DNA of 27,376 nt from Elysia marginata (taxonomy: Eukaryota; Mollusca; Gastropoda; Plakobranchidae): assembly GCA_019649035.1 (NCBI GenBank), contig BMAT01000636.1, positions 1,407,128 to 1,434,503 on the forward strand. Reading direction: 5' to 3'. The notes beneath the pieces are model-generated. The model was not told the DNA's origin and ran no database searches. It saw only the letters and a list, made by a program, of their open reading frames with translations. Shown here in pieces: positions 13,301 to 17,869 of the stretch (positions are counted from its first letter, which is position 1; every line of letters starts with the position of its first letter). The translations under genes were made by a program, and so were the position numbers.

Positions 13301-15149
13301 GTATAAAGCTTATATATGTGTGAAAAGACATCAAAACTACTTAACTAGACAGAAAATCTCACCATTTCTTTCCAACATTATCTTCTCTTTTTGTTTTATT
13401 TGCATTCCCAGTTTACTAGCACTCACCTCTTCATTCCCAGAAATGTACGCAGACACGATTTCCCTGTTAAATTTCTTTGAATAGCAGACCCACTTGGACT
13501 TGTCGCCTTCCCACTCAAAACGAACCTCTATTCCCTCAACCGTAGGAGGACTCAGCTTGCCTTTCTTAAATGCTGAAGCATCTCCTTTGTTCTGGACAGC
13601 TGAAATAGATGAAATAGTTAGACTTAAATTGAACATTAAAATTGTCAAGTACAAAGTCAAAATAAATTTTTAAGTAAAAACTGTTCTTAACTTCTAAGCC
13701 TGAAACGTTGAACTCTTTTATATTCTCATAACTTTCGAATCGCTAAGCCTATATGGGCACTGTTTATGTTTTGTTGTGCCATCTATCGAGCTTTGACAAA
13801 ATGGAGGAAAAGTTGGAAATACCAATGGAATGGATCTGCAACTAGTATATATATGAAATAGATCTAAATTGGCTTAGTCTGACAGACCAGATGATAAAAT
13901 AATAATAATTAAAATATCTACTAAAACTGTCAGTCCAAGGATGCCACTCAATTTTTCTAATAACTCAGATAACTGAAAATGTTGTAGGCCTACTAGTACT
14001 ACTACTACTAGGCTATTACAAAAAATTTAAACAGACTCCCTCCACCACTCAACACTCTAAGTCTGGATCTTTTTTCGTCACATGTCCTAATAAAATACAA
14101 ATAGTATAATTACAAGTACATGCAGAGGTCAGGTGAATTCTCTGTACTTTGTTGATATTGAACGTTGCATTCATGTTTTTTAAGTGTAAGAACTAGTAAA
14201 TCTGTAACACTAGGCTAAGAGTAACAGCAAACTGCTGTCTTGAAACTGAGCTGGATAACTGAGAGGCAGCCCAGTTTATTTGCCAGCGTGCAGATAAGCC
14301 AGCCTCATTTTCAAAGGTTCTGCAGGCGAAAATCGTACTTAAAATCGTGGCACTTCTAGCCGCCATTAATCATCATCATCATCATCAGGTGCCTTGCCCC
14401 TTGGCGTTGGCGTTCATGTCCTTCCAGCTCTCTTGATCCCAGGTTTCCGACAATGCGTCCGTCACTCTGTCCCCATCCAAGAAATCATGCCATCAAGCAT
14501 TTTCTCTCTTTTTCTTCCTCTGCTCTTCTTCCCCTCCATTCTTCCGGTTGTAATAAGGTTCTCTAATCCCTCTCTTCTCATTATGTGTCCCACAAACTTT
14601 GCCTGGCGTCTTCGGATTATGTTCATCAAGTAGGGCCTCTTAAAATACTTCATAGACCTAGAGTCTAGATCTAGATCATAAAAAAGCCCTTAGATGAATA
14701 TAATGCAATTTAGTGTACATAGTGTTTAACTATCTGACCAAGACCAAGGGCTGAGTTTGCTAATGAAATCCCTGGTTAATTATTCTTACTAGATCTAGAT
14801 CTATGACATAATACAGATCTAGATCTATACTAAAGCTTGCCAAATTTCTATGATTTTATCTAAGATTATGCCTGTTCCTATCCAGTTATATCCATGGATG
14901 TGCAGAAAATGGGAGGTGGGGGGGGGGGGGGGGNNNNNCCTCCAGAGTCCCACACCCGGGGGTTATAAAGTGTACCAAACTGGCAAAGTCTAGAGGGATC
15001 GAAAACGAACTTGAAATACTTTAAATACCCAATCTAGATTGTAGATCTAAATCTAGTCGAGATAACGTAAATGAATCGAATAAGTTTGAGATTCAAAGTA
15101 CGGCCTTACCGGCTTGCCGTTTGGAGCTACGCGAACGTGTGCTGGACAT
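1302..15149 (-). CDS. PARP2: PARP2-type poly(ADP-ribose) polymerase with tandem WWE domains (12 exons, 3' part off window)
   Basis: This gene model is joined from 12 minus-strand exons: 15110-15149, 13427-13599, 11414-11537, 10598-10813, 9246-9422, 8187-8302, 6577-6749, 6119-6215, 4601-4693, 2614-2698, 1959-2097 and 1302-1365. All junctions are GT/AG and all phases agree, giving 499 residues without a stop. The order is a basic N-terminus (1-13), WWE1 (about 38-106), WWE2 (about 113-181), acidic then Lys/Ser/Gly-rich linker (186-243), WGR domain (about 250-372, motif RWGRVG at 311-316), linker (373-403) and the first part of the helical regulatory domain (404-499). PARP2 is a nuclear enzyme that senses DNA breaks through WGR and builds ADP-ribose chains from NAD+. 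The WGR and helical segments align closely to what I know of animal PARP2, for example YTRIPHEFG and TPPLIRT. The catalytic domain lies beyond the left edge. Two WWE domains are unusual, since vertebrate PARP2 lacks them. Confidence 0.92.
1959..2097 (-). CDS. PARP2: PARP2 exon 11: helical regulatory domain core
   Basis: The acceptor is TCTTTACAG and the donor is GG|GTAAAT. It encodes residues 433-477 plus split glycines at both ends. Key strings are KLTKTQIRAGYEAL, DMGRNLSDACSEFY and TRIPHEFG. The Gln-Ile-Arg-Ala-Gly-Tyr and Phe-Tyr-Thr-Arg-Ile-Pro-His motifs are hallmarks of the PARP regulatory (helical) domain, which blocks NAD+ access until WGR engages a DNA break. An ATG inside the preceding intron gives a longer open frame upstream; this is intronic and not used. 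Confidence 0.95.
2614..2698 (-). CDS. PARP2: PARP2 exon 10: start of the helical regulatory domain
   Basis: The acceptor is TTCTATCAG and the donor is CTGG|GTATAT. The 28 codons (residues 404-431) read DLVQLICDVKSMED... and end in MKYDAKKAPL, with the following glycine split across the intron. LIC-(D/N)-V...MEMKY...KKAPLG is the conserved first helix region of PARP1 and PARP2. The frame enters in phase 0 from exon 9. Confidence 0.95.
2699..4600 (-). other. PARP2 intron 9
   Basis: 1.9 kb of AT-rich intron. It contains a homopolymer A run near 2811-2833 and a small tandem duplication at 4420-4463. I found no coding similarity or recognisable element in the rest of it on either strand. Confidence 0.75.
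4420..4463. repeat. 22-bp tandem duplication
   Basis: Two adjacent copies of a 22-base unit, seven A followed by GGTTAGCAATCTCAG, lie at 4420-4441 and 4442-4463, about 140 bases from the donor side of PARP2 exon 9. The copies are identical, so the duplication is recent or the site is unstable. Confidence 0.9.
4601..4693 (-). CDS. PARP2: PARP2 exon 9: linker between WGR and regulatory domain
   Basis: The acceptor is TTGCTTTCAG and the donor is CTGCAG|GTGAGAGG. It encodes residues 373-403, starting SQEDQVDAPMPDSDPSQE and ending SKLDKRLQ. It is acidic and Ser/Pro-rich, as expected for a flexible linker. The final S-(K/Q)-L-D-x-R-(L/V)-Q block matches the start of the helical domain in animal PARP2. 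The exon is exactly 31 codons and phase 0 at both ends, so it could be skipped without breaking the frame. Confidence 0.9.
4869..5289 (-). mobile_element. MITE-like element, copy 2 (inverted relative to the copy at 12.4 kb)
   Basis: The two ends are inverted copies of each other. The left end reads ATTTGTCTTGCAAACAGTCC then AAATGAGTCTTAAGTCAAAT; the right end, reverse complemented, has the same TTGTCT/TGTCC/AAATGAG layout. Its whole length matches the reverse complement of 12424-12892, sharing GGGTGTTCAGAAGT, TTGCTAAGGCCTCAA, CTTTTCTGTGATA and TTCTGTTTGTTGT. It is about 420 bp and non-coding, so it should be a non-autonomous DNA transposon of unknown superfamily. It sits in PARP2 intron 8. 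No target-site duplication could be fixed. The strand is set relative to copy 1. Confidence 0.8.
5290..6118 (-). other. PARP2 intron 8, remainder
   Basis: AT-rich intron between the MITE-like element and exon 8. I see no open frame, RNA gene or repeat with similarity to other parts of the window. Confidence 0.7.
6119..6215 (-). CDS. PARP2: PARP2 exon 8: end of the WGR domain
   Basis: The acceptor is TAATGTGCAG and the donor is GCAGAA|GTAAGT. The first base completes a lysine codon from exon 7, then 32 codons (341-372) begin FKDKTGNDWALKDSF and end with VKIPGKYDLLIMDYNAE. F-x-DKT-x-N-x-W and P-x-KYD-(L/M)-L are the conserved close of the PARP WGR domain. The 5' half of this exon plus its acceptor is repeated as a degenerate tandem copy upstream in the intron (6272-6361). 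Confidence 0.95.
6272..6361 (-). pseudogene. Decayed tandem copy of the 5' part of PARP2 exon 8
   Basis: This block repeats 6162-6252 at a period of about 110 bases, sharing TCACAAAGCT, TCTTTTAA, ATTGCCTG, TTATCTT and GAATCTG in order. On the minus strand it keeps an acceptor-like AACATACAG, and the same reading frame stays open as FEDNTGNYGALKESFVKI against FKDKTGNDWALKDSFVKI in the real exon. After that it runs into A/T homopolymer with no PGKYD segment and no donor, so it cannot act as a complete exon. It also lacks the conserved Trp of NDW. It lies between exons 7 and 8. Confidence 0.85.
6577..6749 (-). CDS. PARP2: PARP2 exon 7: WGR domain core
   Basis: The acceptor is GTTTTTCTCAG and the donor is AGCAAAAA|GTAAGC. 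It encodes residues 283-339 with a split lysine at the end. It opens with TN...NKYYLIQLLQQD and contains FYVWQRWGRVGYNGQTNLV, followed by SNLDSAKAAF. The Trp-Gly-Arg (312-314) that names the domain is intact, along with the KYY-x-(I/L)-Q-L-L strand. WGR contacts the 5'-phosphorylated side of a DNA break and relays activation to the helical domain. An open frame on the opposite strand here is a shadow. Confidence 0.96.
6750..8186 (-). other. PARP2 intron 6
   Basis: 1.4 kb without recognisable genes. It contains a 4-base assembly gap at 7881-7884. The plus-strand frames in this stretch (for example near 7648-7860 and 7921-8118) show no protein-like motif. I see nothing repeated elsewhere in the window. 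Confidence 0.7.
7881..7884. other. Assembly gap (4 N)
   Basis: Four undetermined bases lie inside PARP2 intron 6. The true gap size may be different. It does not affect any exon in this model. Confidence 0.99.
8187..8302 (-). CDS. PARP2: PARP2 exon 6: entry into the WGR domain
   Basis: The acceptor is TATTTTACAG and the donor is AACCAG|GTTTGG. Two bases complete a valine codon from exon 5, then 38 codons (245-282) begin KTLVMKKGSAPVDDQC and contain GKASVYEAG and DCMLNQ. K-x-L-x-x-K-G-x-APVD, a V-Y-x-x-G block and D-x-MLNQT across the splice into exon 7 are the usual start of PARP2 WGR. The donor GTTTGG is weaker than the others but is the only one that keeps the phase. Confidence 0.95.
8521..8641 (+). 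repeat. Dispersed repeat, copy A (partner at 26632-26752)
   Basis: This block shares AAGTAAGCT, GCTT, CTTCG, CAGACAAAAAAA, TAAAAA, TAAGACACTT, CATAAAT, GACTAACA and AAAAGAAAAGCAA, in the same order and spacing, with 26632-26752. It is in PARP2 intron 5, and the other copy is in an intron of the membrane-protein gene. It is non-coding. The family is unknown to me, and the ends beyond the shared part were not resolved. Confidence 0.75.
8642..9245 (-). other. PARP2 intron 5, remainder
   Basis: No gene seen. A 19-base near-palindrome, GTCACTTACGTAAAGTGAC, lies at 8881-8899. The open plus-strand frame at 8908-9102 has no recognisable motif. Confidence 0.65.
9246..9422 (-). CDS. PARP2: PARP2 exon 5: acidic then Lys/Ser/Gly-rich linker
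   Basis: The donor is TCATCTG|GTAGGT (phase 1). Two possible acceptors lie six bases apart: TTCTTAG ending before 9422 and ATCAG ending before 9416. Both keep the frame, differing by two residues (Ala-Ser). I chose 9422 because its pyrimidine tract is better and it is the first AG. It encodes residues 186-243. The first half, DFPPDYEDEEDGDADDDD, is strongly acidic; the second, KNSKSGGKSGSKNGTKSSG, is basic and flexible. It separates the WWE pair from WGR. Low complexity means function cannot be read from it, but lysines and serines of such linkers are typical automodification sites. Confidence 0.9.
9423..10597 (-). other. PARP2 intron 4
   Basis: 1.2 kb of AT-rich intron, with a TA-rich microsatellite at about 9911-9947. 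The plus- and minus-strand frames at 9511-9780 have no motifs and no splice context. Nothing else seen. Confidence 0.7.
9911..9947. repeat. (TA)n-rich microsatellite
   Basis: Imperfect TA dinucleotide run, interrupted by AAATA and G, within PARP2 intron 4. Confidence 0.9.
10598..10813 (-). CDS. PARP2: PARP2 exon 4: second WWE domain
   Basis: The acceptor is TTTTTTTCCAG and the donor is CAGTTGG|GTAAGC. It encodes residues 114-184, with split codons at both ends. It starts FNVFEWQGDDKLWTPYS and continues with LEKAVQAG, YNVDLRKMTQTN and FSRSMRRGQL. The two tryptophans (119, 126), Tyr129, the LE-x-A helix, the V-D-L-x-x-M-x-Q (Gln168) strand and the closing Arg-x-x-Arg-Arg match the WWE pattern as seen in Deltex, RNF146 and some PARPs. 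WWE domains bind the ADP-ribose/iso-ADP-ribose unit of poly(ADP-ribose). A whole domain in one exon would make a gain by exon shuffling easy. Confidence 0.92.
10814..11413 (-). other. PARP2 intron 3
   Basis: 600 bases, AT-rich, with A-runs near 10960. The open minus-strand frame at 11186-11386 lacks motifs and is intronic. Nothing else seen. Confidence 0.7.
11414..11537 (-). CDS. PARP2: PARP2 exon 3: C-terminal half of the first WWE domain
   Basis: The acceptor is ACTTTCCAG and the donor is ACTGATG|GTAAGA (phase 1). The 41 codons (72-112) start VELTLPNGAKMLVLFDKM and end KKTGFERRIRLALKDKKTD. The F-D-x-M-x-Q-(K/x)-N-x-x-T-G-x-x-R-x-(I/V)-R close is the standard end of a WWE domain, with Gln91 and Arg100/Arg103 at positions expected to contact ADP-ribose. 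Unlike WWE2, this domain is split by an intron between exons 2 and 3. Confidence 0.9.
11602..11879. mobile_element. Candidate TTAA-flanked short element
   Basis: A 278-bp segment in PARP2 intron 2 is bounded by TTAACC at its left (11602) and GGTTAA at its right (ending 11879), the arrangement expected for a piggyBac-type non-autonomous element. The interior has unusually high CpG content and three related TACGTTGTACGTC-like words. The inverted similarity beyond the TTAACC/GGTTAA ends is weak, so this stays a candidate. Confidence 0.35.
12424..12892 (+). mobile_element. MITE-like element with terminal inverted repeats, copy 1
   Basis: The left end begins ACATATGTCTCACATTCTGT and continues CAAATGAGTCCAAAGTCAAAT. 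The right end, reverse complemented, reads ACATTTGTCTAGCGACCAGT then CAAAATGAGTCTGAAGT. That gives roughly 40-bp imperfect terminal inverted repeats around a non-coding interior. The whole element matches 4869-5289 in inverted orientation. It sits in PARP2 intron 2. The length (about 470 bp), inverted ends and lack of coding sequence point to a non-autonomous DNA transposon. Short open frames inside it are incidental. The superfamily cannot be named because no clear target-site duplication was found. Confidence 0.8.
12893..13426 (-). other. PARP2 intron 2, remainder
   Basis: Non-coding sequence between the MITE-like element and the GTGAGT donor of exon 2. I see nothing recognisable. Confidence 0.65.
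13427..13599 (-). CDS. PARP2: PARP2 exon 2: N-terminal linker and first half of WWE1
   Basis: The acceptor is GATGAAATAGATGAA...TTTCAG, just above 13599, and the donor is GAAGAG|GTGAGT. Residue 14 is a split alanine, followed by 57 codons (15-71). A Lys-rich lead, AFKKGKLSPP, precedes VRFEWEGDKSKWVCYS (39-54), then IVSAYISGNEE. The paired tryptophans (43, 50) and Tyr53 are the WWE signature. A second AG eight bases into the exon (CCAG) is present but would break the phase with exon 1. The exon continues in frame into exon 3, completing WWE1. Confidence 0.9.
13600..14366 (-). other. PARP2 intron 1, 3' part
   Basis: Non-coding. A short ACT/CTA trinucleotide run lies near 13990-14012. Nothing else recognised before the LINE 3' end. 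Confidence 0.65.
14367..14653 (-). mobile_element. 3' end of a non-LTR retrotransposon (LINE) with (TGA)n tail
   Basis: The minus strand encodes the usual C-terminal tail of an invertebrate LINE polyprotein: RRRQAKFVGHIMRREGLENL, then GRMEGKKSRGRKREKMLDG and ISWMG. A one-frame shift follows, then TDALSETWDQESWKDMNAN and a terminal QGT-stop. R-x-x-FxGHIxRREGLE and the W-x-x-M-x-AN...GT ending are common to endonuclease/reverse-transcriptase LINEs. Directly after the stop come repeated TGA units (ATC on the plus strand, about 14367-14384), typical of a LINE 3' tail. The copy is 5'-truncated and broken by at least one frameshift. It is in PARP2 intron 1. Confidence 0.8.
14655..15060. repeat. Cluster of TAGATCTAGATC-type motifs
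   Basis: Runs built from the self-complementary hexamers TCTAGA and AGATCT occur at about 14657-14677, 14791-14829 and 15031-15060, and again more sparsely at 15174-15200, 24450-24545 and 26800-26990. In this window they cluster near the PARP2 first exon. I associate such runs with planorbid snail genomes. They look like a low-order repeat; function is unknown. Confidence 0.6.
14918..14938. other. Poly-G run ending in an assembly gap (5 N)
   Basis: A run of 16 G is followed by five undetermined bases at 14934-14938. The homopolymer probably caused the break. It lies in PARP2 intron 1 and affects no exon. Confidence 0.97.
15110..15149 (-). CDS. PARP2: PARP2 exon 1: start codon and basic N-terminus
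   Basis: The start context is ACAAGATGTCC, and the exon ends GCCG|GTAAGG in phase 1, which fits exon 2 exactly. The 13 residues are MSSTRSRSSKRQA, rich in Ser, Arg and Lys, like the short basic nuclear-targeting N-terminus of animal PARP2. No in-frame ATG was found further upstream that would join better. A stop-free upstream extension is short, so this start is likely but rests on phase and composition, since the exon has no domain. The 5' leader upstream is CpG-richer than the surroundings. Confidence 0.8.
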
Positions 15150-15689
15150 TCTTGTTTTTCGCGCTTCTCGACGCTGATGTAGATTCTAGGTTCTAGAATC
15201 CACGTCCTAATGGATCGAATGAGCTCGGAAGGGTTGTTTCGTTCGACTTGGTGGTGGTTACTAATTATAGATCTGGACCTAGGACTATGACTAGATTTAA
15301 GCCAACATCACAAGATGCCGTTCTTATAATTATCTTCGGTGTTCTGCAACGAGGCACAGACAGAAGTGACTCGAGTGAGGGCACTGGTGGTTGCACTTCA
15401 ACAGTGAACACTGAAGAATCAAGATTGCCAGTAAAGCGAAATTATTTTTAGCAACTTACGAGTCTTCAAAGTTTCCCTCTCCGCGAAGCACTGTTGTTCT
15501 CGGAATCTTACTGCTCTGACCACAAACCTATACAGTCTCTGCAATGATTAAATTATTAAATTGTCCGAAAAACCTTTTTGCAGTATTAAAAAATTTGCGT
15601 TGCACCGAAAGCGTGCAAAAAAATGAAAAAAAAAACCGACTTATTTCAACCCATTTTTGTAGCCTAAATCTCAGGTTGTCAGCCACATA
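15150..15689. promoter_or_regulatory. Presumed PARP2 5' leader and promoter region
   Basis: This is the segment immediately upstream of the PARP2 start codon. It is less AT-rich than the introns and carries several CpGs near the start codon. I see no convincing TATA box or initiator, so the boundaries are by position only. The small plus-strand frame at 15248-15451 has no recognisable motif. Confidence 0.3.
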
Positions 15690-15705
15690 ACAGACCTTTT
15701 ATTAG

Positions 15706-15918
15706 AGACCTTTAGCACACGCACCGTGTCTCACTACGCGTACGTGAAAATCGGGAAAGCAGATTGAATTACTATAAAAATAATGAAACCAGTTTCTAAA
15801 AATAGAACGTCTGTGGGTCTATTTTTAGAAACTGGTTTCATTATTTTTATAGTAACTCAATCTGCTTTCCCGATTTTCACGTACGCGTAGTGAGACACGG
15901 TGCGTGTGCTAAAGGTCT
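15706..15918. repeat. Near-perfect 101-bp-arm inverted repeat (hairpin)
   Basis: Bases 15706-15806 are the reverse complement of 15818-15918, with one mismatch (15768 against 15856) and an 11-base loop. The outer end of each arm reads AGACCTTTAGCACACGCACC, followed by CpG-rich sequence including ACGCGTACGTG. The left flank also carries an extra ACAGACCTTT at 15690-15699, which mirrors AAAGGTCTGT at 15911-15920. It lies about 0.55 kb upstream of the PARP2 start codon. It could be a foldback transposable element or a long RNA hairpin. No target-site duplication or coding capacity was seen. Confidence 0.95.
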
Positions 15919-16436
15919 GTATTATTAAGTTGTTTCTTATGCAATTTATATAGACCTATGTAAGGCGAATAGAAAAGACCTTAAAAACGAAGCACATGAA
16001 GTATGGGAGTCGACATGGACCAGCTTTAAATTTATATGGACCACCTTACTTATACACAAGGGAAACGATTTTATTGAATGCAAACAAGCTTGTTTACAAG
16101 AGTTACAAAATCTGTTATGTAGATAGACAAAGAAAAAGGTGTTAAAGATGTTTACGGCAAACTAATGCGGCAGGCAGGAATGATTGTTTAACAAGTTTAC
16201 GTATAAAATCTTAAAGATACAATACGCAAGTATAGGCTACATTGAAAAAAAAAAGAAAAATCATTTGCTTGTGTCTTCTTATCAACTCACTAAATGACTG
16301 ATTCGCAAATTTCTAAGTTTGAGGTGGTTACTTAAGAGCCATTCTGTTCAACAAATATAAATGACAACCTGTCTCGATATTAATGGACCAATCTGTAATT
16401 TTGTTCTGTACCTACATTCAGTTAAATTTAAGGCGT

Positions 16437-16785
16437 TCAGTATTTGCTCTGCGACCTCAAAGCCCATGTCTCACTGCCGTAGACAGGCATACTAAGCACA
16501 CAGGCCTGGTACACTCTTATCTTGGGGTTAAGACTAGTATCAACACCGCGTTGTCCCACACTCCCTTTGATGGACGAGCCACGGTGTCTATCCCAAAGTT
16601 TAGCTCTGCTTTCAGAGCATTTGTTGGAGATTGTTGAGCCAAGGTAGACGAATTTGTCAACACCTTCAAGGGAGAACTCGCTGCATGCGTCCGCGAAGCG
16701 AGAGATGAGTCGCTGAAGGGTTTTCTCGGAGTGCATGGCAAGAGCGGCATCGCACGCAAAGAGCATCTCTCTGATGAGCACTCTG
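16437..16785 (-). mobile_element. LINE reverse-transcriptase remnant, 3' portion
   Basis: The minus-strand frame reads VLIREMLFACDAALAMHSE, then TLQRLISRFADAC, then VDKFVYLGSTIS and KIRVYQACVLS with YGSETW. These are the catalytic-loop and post-catalytic motifs of an invertebrate non-LTR reverse transcriptase (family pattern FADDAA...HSE...YLGSTIS...YGSETW). The catalytic Asp-Asp is changed to Cys-Asp, and sequence between HSE and VDKF is deleted, so it is inactive. It continues upstream at 17011-17166 across an inserted AT-rich segment. Confidence 0.85.
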
Positions 16786-16970
16786 AAGCAATGTATAGAA
16801 AACTTTTAAAACTTGTAAATAGTACCTAAGATTTTTAAAACTTGATTTTATTGTATGTGATAGGTCGGCAAGATGAAAGTATCGAAATAAACTACACCTG
16901 AAGAGATCGTAAGCCCTGAGATCATCGTTAATGATGGACTGGGCTTGTAAAAATTTCAATCAATCAATCA
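16786..16970 (+). mobile_element. AT-rich insertion ending in a SINE 3' end, nested in the LINE remnant
   Basis: The last 60 bases (16911-16970) match the 3' part of the SINE at 1138-1197: AAGCCCTGAGA, GGGCTTGTAAAAAT and a CAATCAATCAATCA tail. The tRNA-like head is absent. The segment separates two parts of the same LINE reverse transcriptase (QVCVLGITLY upstream, REMLFACDAA downstream), so it inserted after the LINE. Bases 16786-16910 do not match the intact SINE and may be another variant of the family or unrelated filler. Confidence 0.65.
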
Positions 16971-17010
16971 GTGTACTTTTGTCTTTGCTCTAGGACGCGA
17001 TAGGTTAACG

Positions 17011-17166
17011 TTAACAGGTTGCCATCGCTTCTGCTGTGTCATCTTCGGACTCGTAGAAGGCGTAGCGCAATAGAAGGAAGAAAAAGATGTCGTATAGCGT
17101 AATTCCTAGGACGCATACTTGCTTCACATCGCTCTTGATTTGAGAAAGGGTCCGAGAGTGGACCGT
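17011..17166 (-). mobile_element. LINE reverse-transcriptase remnant, central motif
   Basis: An open minus-strand stretch contains IKSDVKQVCVLGITLYDIFF followed by LLRYAFYESEDD. It corresponds to the reverse-transcriptase motif GVKQGCVLAPTLF...AF...(D/E) that precedes the FADD motif in the same LINE family. It is followed on the minus strand by a stop, the nested SINE-type insertion, and then the rest of the enzyme at 16785. Decayed and inactive. Confidence 0.7.
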
Positions 17167-17809
17167 CATAAGAGATTGTGCTCATCATGCTATCGTCAAA
17201 TGACATGATCATCTTCAGGAGTTGGGGAGGGAGGGGGGGGCATCCTATTCTGGGCAGAAGTGTGAAGAGTCCTGTCCGACGACCAGGTCAAGCCCTGGTC
17301 AAGACAATAAACGCGAGGTACACTGGGCGTCTCTGTGTGTGGTGTTCTAACCAAGGTTGTTAGGACGCAAACTGGCCGTAACACTAACAGTAAAGCCCCT
17401 TTATCACGTACATTCGCAGCCTGGGTTCTCGCTTCGGTTTTGCAAAACTGTCTAAAAAACCGTGCGTATATGGGCGATTTCCGAGTTTCCGGAAAGAGGC
17501 GCGGCTTAGGTTCGAGATTTTACGGCTAGCCAAATATTCTTACCCCATACCAGGATTTTGAGGGCCGCCTAAAAAAACCACCTACACAAAATAAAAAATT
17601 TTCCTAATTTGATTTCATGATTATTCTGATTCCCCGCCAAATGTACCATCGATTTGATACCAAATATGAACCCAATGCAGTATTTTTTTTCATTTTTTTT
17701 TATTATTTTAGAAAAAAATACTCCGATAGCTGGAGTGAAGTAGGCCTGCTTATGCAACAAAGACCTTCACCGAGAATAATATGTATTCCTTGTAGCCCCA
17801 CTATCCCAA

Positions 17810-17810
<1 letters not shown>
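17167..17810. other. Intergenic stretch, possibly older LINE sequence
   Basis: The GC content of 17167-17520 is higher than around it and resembles the adjoining LINE, but I could not find clear motifs there on either strand. 17530-17810 is AT-rich with no content that I can name. Confidence 0.4.
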
Positions 17811-17841
<31 letters not shown>

Positions 17842-17869
17842 TCCTCTCTCTCTCTTTCTCTCTCTTCTC
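17811..17869. repeat. (TC)n microsatellite
   Basis: Imperfect TC dinucleotide tract of about 59 bases. It creates an artificial Leu/Ser-rich frame of 222 codons on the plus strand, which I do not regard as a gene. Confidence 0.95.

Noticed and set aside
13337-13660. Minus-strand frame of 107 codons starting upstream of exon 2
   Set aside because: The frame is right for exon 2, but its ends run into both introns; the clear acceptor at 13600 and donor at 13426 bound the real exon.
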